From: Pseudonocardia sp. DSM 110487
Lineage (GTDB): Bacteria > Actinomycetota > Actinomycetes > Mycobacteriales > Pseudonocardiaceae
NCBI RefSeq assembly: GCF_019468565.1
Contig: NZ_CP080521.1
Location: 2,418,001-2,482,000 of the forward strand
Length of the DNA: 64,000 nucleotides
Direction: 5' to 3'
Every line of letters begins with the position of its first letter. The stretch's first letter is position 1. The translations under genes and the position numbers were made by a program. The notes under the pieces were generated by a model. It was not told where the DNA came from. It did not search any database and saw nothing but the letters and a program-made list of their open reading frames with translations. Shown here in pieces: positions 1 through 7,093 of this stretch.

Positions 1-1
1 C

Positions 2-871
2 TTCGAGCGCGACATGTTCATCGAGGGCCACGTCGACCACGCGATCTTCCAGTCGACCTACCTCAAGGAGTGGTACACCGACGGCTTCAACACCATCGAG
101 CGGAACGCGCAGCTGCTGGATCGCTTCGGCGACCGCCTGATCGTCAACGGCCGCTTCGACCCACGCGACGGCGACGCCGGGCTGAAGGAGCTGGAGGCGG
201 ACGCCGAGAAGTACGGGCTGAAGGGCGTCAAGCTCTACACCGCCGAATGGAACCACGGGTCACGCGGCTACAAGCTGTCCGACCCGGAGGCCTACCGGTT
301 CCTCGCCCGCGCGCAGGAGCTGGGCATCAAGAACATCCACGTCCACAAGGGCCCGACGATCTGGCCGCTGGACAAGGACGCGTTCGACGTGGCCGACGTC
401 GACCACGCGGCCACCGACTTCCCGGAGCTGAACTTCATCGTCGAGCACGTCGGGCTGCCGCGCATCGAGGACTTCTGCTTCATGGCGGTGCAGGAGCCCA
501 ACGTCTACGCGGGGCTGTCGGTCGTGATCGGTGGCCTGATGCACGCCCGGCCGAAGTTCTTCGCCAAGGTCATGGGCGAGCTGCTCTTCTGGGTCGGCGA
601 GGACCGGATGACCTTCGGCGGCGACTACAACATCTGGGTGCCCAAGTGGCAGGTCGAGGGCTTCGTCGACTGGCAGATGCCCGACGACGACGCGTTCACC
701 GACTACCCGCGGCTCACGACGGCCTCCAAGAAGAAGATTCTCGGGCTGAACGCCGCGAAGCTCTACGACATCCCGGTCCCACCCGAGTGCGAGCTGCAGA
801 CAACGGCCGGGGCACAGGACCGGCCGGGCGAGCAGCTGCTCACCGAGGCCGCGGCGGCCGGCACGCCGTGA
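2..871 (+). CDS. Amidohydrolase family protein (5'-truncated by the window edge)
   Basis: The reading frame is open from base 2, so the true start lies upstream; the first visible Met is at 14. What is seen is the C-terminal part of an amidohydrolase-2 type TIM-barrel hydrolase. It has a conserved HVHKG segment about 110 residues in, an EHVGLPR segment, and the late barrel motif FGGDYNIW, whose Asp is a typical metal or catalytic ligand. It ends with a 4-bp overlap onto the MIP18-type gene at 868. From what I recall of actinobacterial propane/acetone-type binuclear-iron monooxygenase clusters, an amidohydrolase followed by a DUF59 protein sits just downstream of the oxygenase genes. That partner operon would therefore lie to the left of the window. 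A second, clearly related amidohydrolase lies at 44117-45127. Substrate unknown. Confidence 0.85.
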   Translation, partial: FERDMFIEGHVDHAIFQSTYLKEWYTDGFNTIERNAQLLDRFGDRLIVNGRFDPRDGDAGLKELEADAEKYGLKGVKLYTAEWNHGSRGYKLSDPEAYRFLARAQELGIKNIHVHKGPTIWPLDKDAFDVADVDHAATDFPELNFIVEHVGLPRIEDFCFMAVQEPNVYAGLSVVIGGLMHARPKFFAKVMGELLFWVGEDRMTFGGDYNIWVPKWQVEGFVDWQMPDDDAFTDYPRLTTASKKKILGLNAAKLYDIPVPPECELQTTAGAQDRPGEQLLTEAAAAGTP

Positions 872-1557
872 CCGCACTCGCCGCCGCGGTGTGGGCGGCG
901 CTGGGCACGGTGCACGACCCCGAACTCGACGAGCCCATCACCGAGCTCGAGTTCGTGTCGTCGTGCACCGTGTCCGACGACGGGGTCGCGGCCGTCCGCC
1001 TGCGCCTGCCCACGTTCTTCTGCGCGCCCAACTTCGCGTGGCTCATGGTCGCCGACGCCCACGACGCCGTGACCGCCGTCCCTGGGGTCACCCGCGCCGA
1101 CATCGTGCTGGACGATCACTTCACCGCAACCACCATCAACGAGGGCGTCGCCGCGAGGGCCGGGTTCGTCGCGGCGTTCCCGGGGGAGGCGCAGTCCGAG
1201 CTGGAGGAGTTGCGCGCGGTGTTCCTGCGCAAGGCCGCACTGGCCGGGCAGGACCGGATCGCCCGGCCCCTCGTCGACGCGGGCGCCGCGCCGGAGGACC
1301 TGGCCGCCACCCGGCTCGGCGACCTGCGGCCGTCACCGGACCTCGACCGGCTCCGGCAGCGGCGCGCCGCGGTCGGCCTGCCCCACGGCCCGGACGCTCC
1401 GCTGCTGCTGCATCCGGACGGCGCACCGGTGACCGCCGACCAGGTGCCATTGCACCTGCGCCGGGCCCGGCTCACCCGCGTCGGCATCGAGGCCAACGGC
1501 CACACCTGCCGCGACCTGCTGGCCGCTCGCTACCCCGAGGAGGTGGCCTCGTCGTGA
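868..1557 (+). CDS. MIP18/DUF59-type iron-sulfur assembly protein
   Basis: A 229-residue protein starting at GTG 868, which overlaps the upstream stop as GTGA. The first ~100 residues match the MIP18 (DUF59) fold: an opening helix, then the HDPELDEPI signature and a cysteine in PTFFCAPNF. The remaining ~120 residues are a charged extension without a domain I recognise. MIP18 proteins help mature Fe-S or metal centres. Beside an amidohydrolase in an oxygenase-type operon, a role in maturing or supporting a metalloenzyme is a reasonable inference. A shorter relative (126 aa) pairs with the second amidohydrolase at 45124-45504. Confidence 0.8.
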   Translation: MTALAAAVWAALGTVHDPELDEPITELEFVSSCTVSDDGVAAVRLRLPTFFCAPNFAWLMVADAHDAVTAVPGVTRADIVLDDHFTATTINEGVAARAGFVAAFPGEAQSELEELRAVFLRKAALAGQDRIARPLVDAGAAPEDLAATRLGDLRPSPDLDRLRQRRAAVGLPHGPDAPLLLHPDGAPVTADQVPLHLRRARLTRVGIEANGHTCRDLLAARYPEEVASS

Positions 1558-1799
1558 CCACCGCGAGCCGTGAGACCTACAACCCCTGGACGGTGGTGAA
1601 CGTGGTGTTCGACCACCTCGCGGCGGCGGGCCTGCACCCGGTGCTCGGCGAGACGGGCGATCCCGCTGAGCCGGCGGCAGCGCTGCTGCGGGCACTGGGC
1701 GTCGAGCCGGGACGCGACGACGAGGGTCCCGCCGCGCCGGCGATGCAGGCCCACCTCGCCGAGCTCCGGGCCCGGATGTTCCCAGAGGTGCGACCGTGA
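1554..1799 (+). CDS. Small conserved operon protein, function unknown
   Basis: An 81-residue protein from GTG 1554, overlapping the previous stop by 4 bp and the next start by 4 bp, so it is translationally coupled on both sides. It opens with polar residues and the segment YNPWTVVNVVFDHL, followed by an alanine-rich helical half. There is no signal peptide, membrane segment or known domain. Its placement suggests a small accessory of the upstream oxygenase-type cluster. That function is inferred from position only. Confidence 0.6.
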   Translation: MTTASRETYNPWTVVNVVFDHLAAAGLHPVLGETGDPAEPAAALLRALGVEPGRDDEGPAAPAMQAHLAELRARMFPEVRP

Positions 1800-2374
1800 G
1801 CGCGCCTCCCGCGTCCGTGCGCGAGCTCGACATGCCGAGCGCCACCGAGCTCGCCGGACTGGCCGCCGTGTTCGAGGACCTGCAGTACGCGCTGCGCTGC
1901 TGCGAGCACCTCGTGTCCCAGCTGGGCCGCCGCGACCCCGATTCCGTGCTGGTCGAGGCGCTGTGGACCGGTGCCCTGCTCGCCTACGTCCGCTGCTTCT
2001 CGCCACGCGGCGCCGTGCTCACCGCCGCCGACCTCGACGAGCTCGAGAACGGGGGCGAGTTCCGGCGGCTGCACGAGGTGCTGCTGCAGCTGCGCGACCA
2101 CCTCGCGTCCCGGCACGTGAACCCGCGGGAAGCGTTCACCATCGGGGCGGCGCAGTCGAACGACGGCACCCCCACCGGGATCGCCGTCGTGTCCAGCCCA
2201 CGCCCGCTGGTCGAGGAGCCGACGGTGCGCATGCTGGGGCGGCTCGCCTACCTCCTCGCGGGCCGGGTGGACGCGGGGATGCAGGAGCGGCAGCGCGAGG
2301 TACTGGGCGAAGCCGCGGCGCTGCCGCCTGCGAAGCTGGCCGCGTTGCCGCTGGTACACCTCACGGGCCACTGA
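1796..2374 (+). CDS. Hypothetical protein, last gene of the left-edge operon
   Basis: A 192-residue, mostly helical soluble protein starting at GTG 1796 inside the previous stop (GTGA). It has a paired cysteine early on (LRCCEHLV) and a mid-segment FTIGAAQSNDGTP. I recognise no domain. Coupling to the amidohydrolase/MIP18 genes indicates the same operon. Transcription probably ends just downstream, where a nested double hairpin occupies 2394-2461. Confidence 0.6.
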   Translation: MSAPPASVRELDMPSATELAGLAAVFEDLQYALRCCEHLVSQLGRRDPDSVLVEALWTGALLAYVRCFSPRGAVLTAADLDELENGGEFRRLHEVLLQLRDHLASRHVNPREAFTIGAAQSNDGTPTGIAVVSSPRPLVEEPTVRMLGRLAYLLAGRVDAGMQERQREVLGEAAALPPAKLAALPLVHLTGH

Positions 2375-2393
2375 TGCGACTTGCGGCCCTTCG

Positions 2394-2461
2394 CTTCACA
2401 CACCCAGCGCCCGCTTCACACAAGGCCCGCCCTGTGTGAAGAAGGGGCTGGGTGTGTGAAG
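2394..2461. repeat. Nested double hairpin, copy 1
   Basis: The outer arms are CTTCACACACCCAGC (2394-2408) and its exact reverse complement (2447-2461). The inner arms are CTTCACACA (2414-2422) and its exact reverse complement (2433-2441), around a 10-nt loop. The inner and outer arms share the CTTCACACA core, so alternative pairings are possible. It lies between the end of the left-edge operon and a cupin gene. The same architecture recurs at 27208-27275. It lacks a following T-run, so a classical intrinsic terminator is not proven. It may be a repetitive element or a protein or RNA site. Confidence 0.85.
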
Positions 2462-2481
2462 TCCCCTCTAGCCTTGCAGGC

Positions 2482-2931
2482 ATGGTGGGTGAGGGCGAAC
2501 GGGTCGCTGCGCTGCTCGGGCTCGAGCCACTGCCCGACGAGGGCGGCCTGTTCCGGCGCACGCACATCGACGCGCACTCGTCGGCGATCTACTTCCTGCT
2601 GATCGCGCCCGACTTCTCGGCGATGCACCGGCTCACGGCCACCGAGACCTACCACTGGTACGCGGGCGCGCCGCTGCGGCTGTTGCTCCTCGGCGGTGAC
2701 GGGCAGGTGTCCGAGCCGGTGCTCGGCCCGGACGTCGCTGCCGGTCAGCGGCCCCAGATCGTGGTGCCCGCCGGAACCTGGCAGGGATCCAGTTCCACGG
2801 GCGAGTGGACGCTCGTCGGCACGACCACGGCCCCACCTTTCGACTGGGAGGGGTTCGAGCTGGGCGAGCGGGCCGTGCTCACCACCGGCTACCCCGCCGC
2901 CGCGGAGCGGATCGCTGCTCTCACCCGCTAG
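2482..2931 (+). CDS. Cupin protein, DUF985 family
   Basis: A 149-residue protein with the DUF985 (cupin_5, YML079-like) pattern. It begins ALLGLEPLPDEGGLFRRTH, followed by a strand region with HRLTATETYHWYAG and a later VVPAGTWQ segment, which are the two cupin motifs. The length matches the family. I chose ATG 2482 because the open frame upstream runs into the double-hairpin repeat. It stands alone. Family members are small beta-barrel proteins of unsettled function. Confidence 0.85.
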   Translation: MVGEGERVAALLGLEPLPDEGGLFRRTHIDAHSSAIYFLLIAPDFSAMHRLTATETYHWYAGAPLRLLLLGGDGQVSEPVLGPDVAAGQRPQIVVPAGTWQGSSSTGEWTLVGTTTAPPFDWEGFELGERAVLTTGYPAAAERIAALTR

Positions 2932-2991
2932 CGGGCCACTGTTCGGGGATTGGCCGTGGCGGCCAGGCGCGCGGCCGGTGATCCTCCATGC

Positions 2992-3819
2992 ATGACAAGC
3001 CGCCCGTTCGCCCAGGTCGACGTCTTCTCCGCGGTCCCGTACCGGGGCAACCCGGTCGCGGTCGTGCTCGACGGCGACGGCCTCACGACCGAGCAGATGC
3101 AGCGCGTGGCGAACTGGACGAACCTGTCGGAGACGACCTTCGTCGTCCCTCCGACCAGCCCGGCCGCCGACTACCGCGTCCGCATCTTCACTCCCTCGGA
3201 GGAGCTTCCGTTCGCGGGCCACCCGACGATCGGCACCTGCCACGCGTGGCTCGCTTCCACGTCCCACGGGAGCGACACGATCGTCCAGGAGTGCGAGGCC
3301 GGGCTGATCACGCTCCGGCGCACCGGCGACCGGCTCGCGTTCGCCGCCCCGCCCCTGCTGCGGGACGAGCCGGTCGACGACGAGCTGCAGGCGCGCATCG
3401 CGCGCATCCTGGGCATCGACCGGTCCGCTGTCCGGGACACCCGCTGGGTCGACAACGGCCCGGGCTGGGTCGCCGCCCTCCTCGACGACGCGAAGACCGT
3501 GCTCGCGGTCACCCCGGACGCCGAGGAGCTCAAGCTCGGGATCGTCGGCCCGTATCCGGCGGGGTCCCCGGAGGCCGTCGAGGTCAGGGCGTTCTTCCCG
3601 GCCGATCGCAGCAGTGTGGAGGACCCGGTGACCGGCAGCCTCAACGCGGGTCTCGCGCTGTGGCTGCTGCGGACCGGCCGCCTCCAGACTCCCTATGTCG
3701 CTTCCCAGGGCACGGCGCTGGGCCGGGCGGGCCGGGTGCACATCGACCAGGACGCCGACGGCACGGTCTGGGTCGGCGGCGACGCGGTGACGTGTGTGCG
3801 GGGCGAGATCGAGATCTGA
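2992..3819 (+). CDS. PhzF-family isomerase
   Basis: A 275-residue PhzF-like protein. The N-terminal half carries YRGNPVAVV, then NLSETTFV, whose Glu47 corresponds to the family's catalytic glutamate. GHPTIGT follows near residue 70. The second half has the SVEDPVTGS motif typical of the paired domain. I chose ATG 2992 because the family's FAQVDVF strand begins right after it. No phenazine genes are nearby, so this is one of the many PhzF-like enzymes of unknown substrate. Confidence 0.9.
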   Translation: MTSRPFAQVDVFSAVPYRGNPVAVVLDGDGLTTEQMQRVANWTNLSETTFVVPPTSPAADYRVRIFTPSEELPFAGHPTIGTCHAWLASTSHGSDTIVQECEAGLITLRRTGDRLAFAAPPLLRDEPVDDELQARIARILGIDRSAVRDTRWVDNGPGWVAALLDDAKTVLAVTPDAEELKLGIVGPYPAGSPEAVEVRAFFPADRSSVEDPVTGSLNAGLALWLLRTGRLQTPYVASQGTALGRAGRVHIDQDADGTVWVGGDAVTCVRGEIEI

Positions 3820-3864
3820 CCTCACCCCTCGCCCGCGGGCGCGAGGTGCGCTAAGAACGATCGT

Positions 3865-5055
3865 ATGGTCCTCGCCTACGTCGTCGGGACGTTCGACACC
3901 AAGGGTGCCGAACTGGGTTACGCCGCCGAGCGCGTGCGTGCGGCGGGGGCTGAGGTCGTCACCGTCGACGTGTCCACCCAGGTGCGGGGCGCGCCTGCGG
4001 ACGTATCCGCCGACGAGGTGGCTGGCCACCATCCCGACGGCGCGGCCGCGGTGTTCACCGGCGACCGCGGCACCGCCGTCGCCGCGATGGCGTTGGCCTT
4101 GGAGCGATTCCTGCTGAGCCGGTCCGACGTCGGCGGGGTGCTCGGGCTGGGCGGTTCCGGCGGCACCGCGCTGATCACGCCGGCGATGCGGGCGGTGCCG
4201 GTCGGCGTCGGAAAGATCATGGTGTCGACGGTGGCCTCCGGGAACGTCGCGCCCTACGTCGACGCGTCCGACATCGCGATGTGGTACTCGGTCACCGACG
4301 TCGCCGGCCTCAACCGCATCTCCCGCCGCGTGATCGGCAACGCCGCCCACGCGCTCGCGGGCATCGTCGCCCACGAGGTCCCCGCCGCCGCCGACCGGCC
4401 AGCGGTAGGGCTCACGATGTTCGGCGTCACCACCCCGTGCGTCACCGCCGTCACCAACCGGCTCGGCGGCACCGTCGACCCGCTGGTCTTCCACGCCACC
4501 GGCACCGGCGGCCGGGCGATGGAGAAGCTCGTCGACGACGGCCTCGTCGGCTCGGTCATGGACATCACCACCACGGAGGTCTGCGACCTGCTCGTCGGCG
4601 GGGTCTTCCCGGCCACCGACGACCGCCTCGGCGCGATCGCGCGCACCGGCGTGCCGTACGTCGGCACCTGCGGCGCTCTCGACATGGTGAACTTCGGCGC
4701 GAGCTCCACGGTGCCGCCGCGGTTCGCCGACCGCACGTTCTACGAGCACAATCCCCAGGTCACGCTGATGCGCACCACTCCGGAGGAGAACGTTGCGATC
4801 GCGCGGTTCCTCGCGGTCGGGCTGAACGCGTGCGAGGGGCCGGTGCGGTTCCTGCTGCCCACCGGCGGGGTGTCCGCGCTGGACGCGCCAGGCCAGGCGT
4901 TCTGGGACCCGGAGGCGGACGAGGCGCTCTTCGCCACGCTCGAAGCCGAGGTGCGACAGACCGACACGCGGCGGGTTGAGCGCGTGGCCCACCACATCAA
5001 CGACCCCGAGTTCGCCGACGCGCTGGTGGACGCGTGGCGTGAGGTGCAGAAATGA
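3865..5055 (+). CDS. UPF0261 (Tm-1-like ATP-binding) protein
   Basis: A 396-residue protein typical of UPF0261. It opens with VVGTFDTKG, the hallmark of the family, has the glycine-rich LGLGGSGGTALI near residue 95, and later VGTCGALDMVN. Tomato Tm-1 carries a homologous ATP-binding domain. The stop overlaps the ATG of the next gene (5052) by 4 bp. This pairing is widespread, and plant and fungal homologues fuse the two domains, so they probably work as one unit. Start ATG 3865 is immediately before the conserved strand. Confidence 0.9.
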   Translation: MVLAYVVGTFDTKGAELGYAAERVRAAGAEVVTVDVSTQVRGAPADVSADEVAGHHPDGAAAVFTGDRGTAVAAMALALERFLLSRSDVGGVLGLGGSGGTALITPAMRAVPVGVGKIMVSTVASGNVAPYVDASDIAMWYSVTDVAGLNRISRRVIGNAAHALAGIVAHEVPAAADRPAVGLTMFGVTTPCVTAVTNRLGGTVDPLVFHATGTGGRAMEKLVDDGLVGSVMDITTTEVCDLLVGGVFPATDDRLGAIARTGVPYVGTCGALDMVNFGASSTVPPRFADRTFYEHNPQVTLMRTTPEENVAIARFLAVGLNACEGPVRFLLPTGGVSALDAPGQAFWDPEADEALFATLEAEVRQTDTRRVERVAHHINDPEFADALVDAWREVQK

Positions 5056-5882
5056 AATTTGCTCGTGCCGAGCTCGTCGAGAAGTTCCAGGACATGGCCC
5101 GGCGCGGCGAGCCGATCGTCGGCGGTGGCGCGGGCACCGGCCTGTCGGCCAAGTGCGAGGAGGCCGGCGGCATCGACCTCATCGTCATCTACAACTCCGG
5201 CCGCTACCGGATGGCCGGCCGCGGCTCTCTCGCCGGCCTGCTCGCCTACGGCAACGCCAACGAGATCGTGGTGGAGATGGCCGCCGAGGTGCTGCCGGTC
5301 GTCCGCCACACCCCGGTGCTGGCCGGCGTCAACGGCACCGACCCGTTCATGATCACCGACCGGTTCCTGCGCGAGCTCGCCGACCTCGGCTTCGCCGGCA
5401 TCCAGAACTTCCCGACCGTCGGCCTGATCGACGGGGTCTTCCGGGCCAACCTTGAGGAGACCGGCATGGGCTACGGACTGGAGGTCGACCTGGTCGCGGC
5501 CGCCCGCGAGGCCGACCTGCTCACCACGCCGTACGTCTTCTCAGCGGACGACGCCCGCGCCATGACCCGGGCCGGTGCCGACATCATCGTCTGCCACATG
5601 GGCCTGACGACCGGTGGTTCGATCGGCGCGGAGACCGCGAAGTCGCTCGACGACTGCGTGGCACTGGTCGACGAGTGGGCCGCCGCGGCCCGTGAGGTCC
5701 GCGACGACGTGCTGGTGCTCTGCCACGGCGGCCCGATCGCGATGCCCGACGACGCGGCCCACGTGCTGGAGCGCACGAAGAACTGCCACGGCTTCTACGG
5801 CGCCTCGTCGATGGAACGGCTGCCCACCGAGAAGGCCCTCACCGAACAGACCCGCGCCTTCAAGACCCGTCTCACCCGATAG
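5052..5882 (+). CDS. Phosphoenolpyruvate hydrolase-family TIM-barrel protein
   Basis: A 276-residue TIM-barrel protein of the PEP_hydrolase family. Seen are IVGGGAGTGLSAK near the N-terminus, the IYNSGRYRM segment, GIQNFPTVGLIDG, and a C-terminal HGFYGASSMERLP. It starts at ATG 5052 overlapping the UPF0261 stop (ATGA), and an SRPBCC gene follows after 7 bp. The family name comes from distant similarity to PEP mutase-type enzymes. The real reaction is not established, so function rests on the fixed partnership with UPF0261. Confidence 0.88.
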   Translation: MKFARAELVEKFQDMARRGEPIVGGGAGTGLSAKCEEAGGIDLIVIYNSGRYRMAGRGSLAGLLAYGNANEIVVEMAAEVLPVVRHTPVLAGVNGTDPFMITDRFLRELADLGFAGIQNFPTVGLIDGVFRANLEETGMGYGLEVDLVAAAREADLLTTPYVFSADDARAMTRAGADIIVCHMGLTTGGSIGAETAKSLDDCVALVDEWAAAAREVRDDVLVLCHGGPIAMPDDAAHVLERTKNCHGFYGASSMERLPTEKALTEQTRAFKTRLTR

Positions 5883-5889
5883 GAGACCC

Positions 5890-6330
5890 ATGCCCCGCGC
5901 CTACGCCAGTGGTGTCGTGCCCGCGTCTGCCGACGCCGTCTGGTCCCACATCCGTGACTTCAACAGCCTCCCCGCCTGGCACCCGGCGATCACGGCCAGC
6001 GAGCTGACCTCGGGTGCGGGGGCTGAGGTCGGTGCGCTGCGGAGGCTCACCCTCGGCGACGGCGGCATCGTCGTCGAACGGCTGCTGGTCCTGGACGACC
6101 CCGACCGAAGCGTCACCTACGAGTTCGTGGAGAACCCGTTCGGCGCCCGCCGCTACACCGCCACGCTGCGGGTGGCTCCGGTGACGGCCACCGGGGAGGC
6201 GTTCGTCGAGTGGTGGGCGGAGTTCGACGCGGAGGCGGCCGACGAGAAGGGGCTGACCGACTTCTTCGCCGATGCGGTCTACGGCGGCGGCATCGCGGCG
6301 CTGGGTGAGCTGTTCGCCGCGAAGGGCTGA
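5890..6330 (+). CDS. SRPBCC-family (polyketide-cyclase-like) protein
   Basis: A 146-residue START/Bet v1-like ligand-binding protein. It opens with SADAVWSHIRDFNSLPAWHP, the classical first helix and loop, and ends with a long C-terminal helix. Start ATG 5890 is preceded by AGGAG at 5881-5885 in the 7-bp gap after the PEP-hydrolase-family gene, so the three genes form one operon. The last 52 bp overlap, tail to tail, the end of the membrane-protein gene on the other strand. Ligand unknown. Confidence 0.85.
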   Translation: MPRAYASGVVPASADAVWSHIRDFNSLPAWHPAITASELTSGAGAEVGALRRLTLGDGGIVVERLLVLDDPDRSVTYEFVENPFGARRYTATLRVAPVTATGEAFVEWWAEFDAEAADEKGLTDFFADAVYGGGIAALGELFAAKG

Positions 6331-6965
6331 GGTCGGCCGGACGGACCCCACATCCGAGCGGCGAGCGGCCACAGCGCGACCATCGCCGCGGCCGCCTGGA
6401 CGTACCCCTGGACGACGAACAGCGGCACGAAGCGGCTGACCGCGAGTACGACGAGAGCGACGACGACCAGGCGGGTCACCCCCGGGCTCAGGATGCCGTG
6501 GCCGGTGATCCCCTTGGCGACGCCCAGCACCCCCACCGCGAACACGAGGGCCCCGATCGTCAGCACGGCGAGGAACCACGGCTGAAGGGCGCGCTGCGCC
6601 GCCTCAGGGTCACCGCCTGCGGCCACCGCGGCCAGCGGAGCGAACTCCATCCCGGGCAGCATCGTGTAGAGCATGCTGCCGATCACGATGAACGGCAGTC
6701 CGAGAGCGCTCCACCGGTCGTCGCAGCGCTCGCGGAGGAAACCGCGGACAGCGATGAAGGCGAGCACGACCGCACCGGAGGCGACTCCCGCCGCGAGATG
6801 TGCCAGGCCCCACCGCGTCGGGTCCTCGGCAACGGCCTCGGCGATGGCCGGGGCATTGGGCAGCCGACCGTGGAGGTGCGGGTGCCACACGAACGCGGCC
6901 AGCAACACCAGCGGCGCCAGCGCCGTGGCGACCGCTCGGGCGCGGGATGTCGTCGGTTCTGTCAT
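6279..6965 (-). CDS. Multi-pass membrane protein, unknown function
   Basis: A 228-residue protein with about six hydrophobic segments separated by short polar loops. They include ALAPLVLLAAFVWHPH near the start and GALVFAVGVLGVAKG in the second half. Start ATG 6965 has a strong GGGAGGAG 5' to it on the minus strand. It lies 128 bp downstream of, and in the same direction as, the LuxR regulator gene 7094-8740. The final 52 bp run antisense to the SRPBCC gene. I recognise no transporter motif. Confidence 0.75.
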   Translation of the reverse strand: MTEPTTSRARAVATALAPLVLLAAFVWHPHLHGRLPNAPAIAEAVAEDPTRWGLAHLAAGVASGAVVLAFIAVRGFLRERCDDRWSALGLPFIVIGSMLYTMLPGMEFAPLAAVAAGGDPEAAQRALQPWFLAVLTIGALVFAVGVLGVAKGITGHGILSPGVTRLVVVALVVLAVSRFVPLFVVQGYVQAAAAMVALWPLAARMWGPSGRPQPFAANSSPSAAMPPP

Positions 6966-7093
6966 GTTGATCAGTGCTCCTCCCACGCCCGCGTGTGCCG
7001 GGTAAGGGTCACCGTCCCGCGGCAGCGTCCGCATCGGCTGAATTGCCCATACCGACTGCTCTGCCCGGGTGGGTAGTTCCCTGCAGGAAGGGC

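Noticed and set aside
2394..2461. Classical rho-independent terminator
   Set aside because: No T-run follows either copy, and the nested four-arm design with shared cores is more elaborate than a terminator needs. A bidirectional terminator role cannot be excluded.
2416..4995. Very long minus-strand open frame (859 codons) opposite the cupin, PhzF and UPF0261 genes
   Set aside because: It is antisense to three clear conserved genes, has Arg/Gly/Asp-rich low-complexity composition and no recognisable domain. Long antisense frames are expected at this G+C content.
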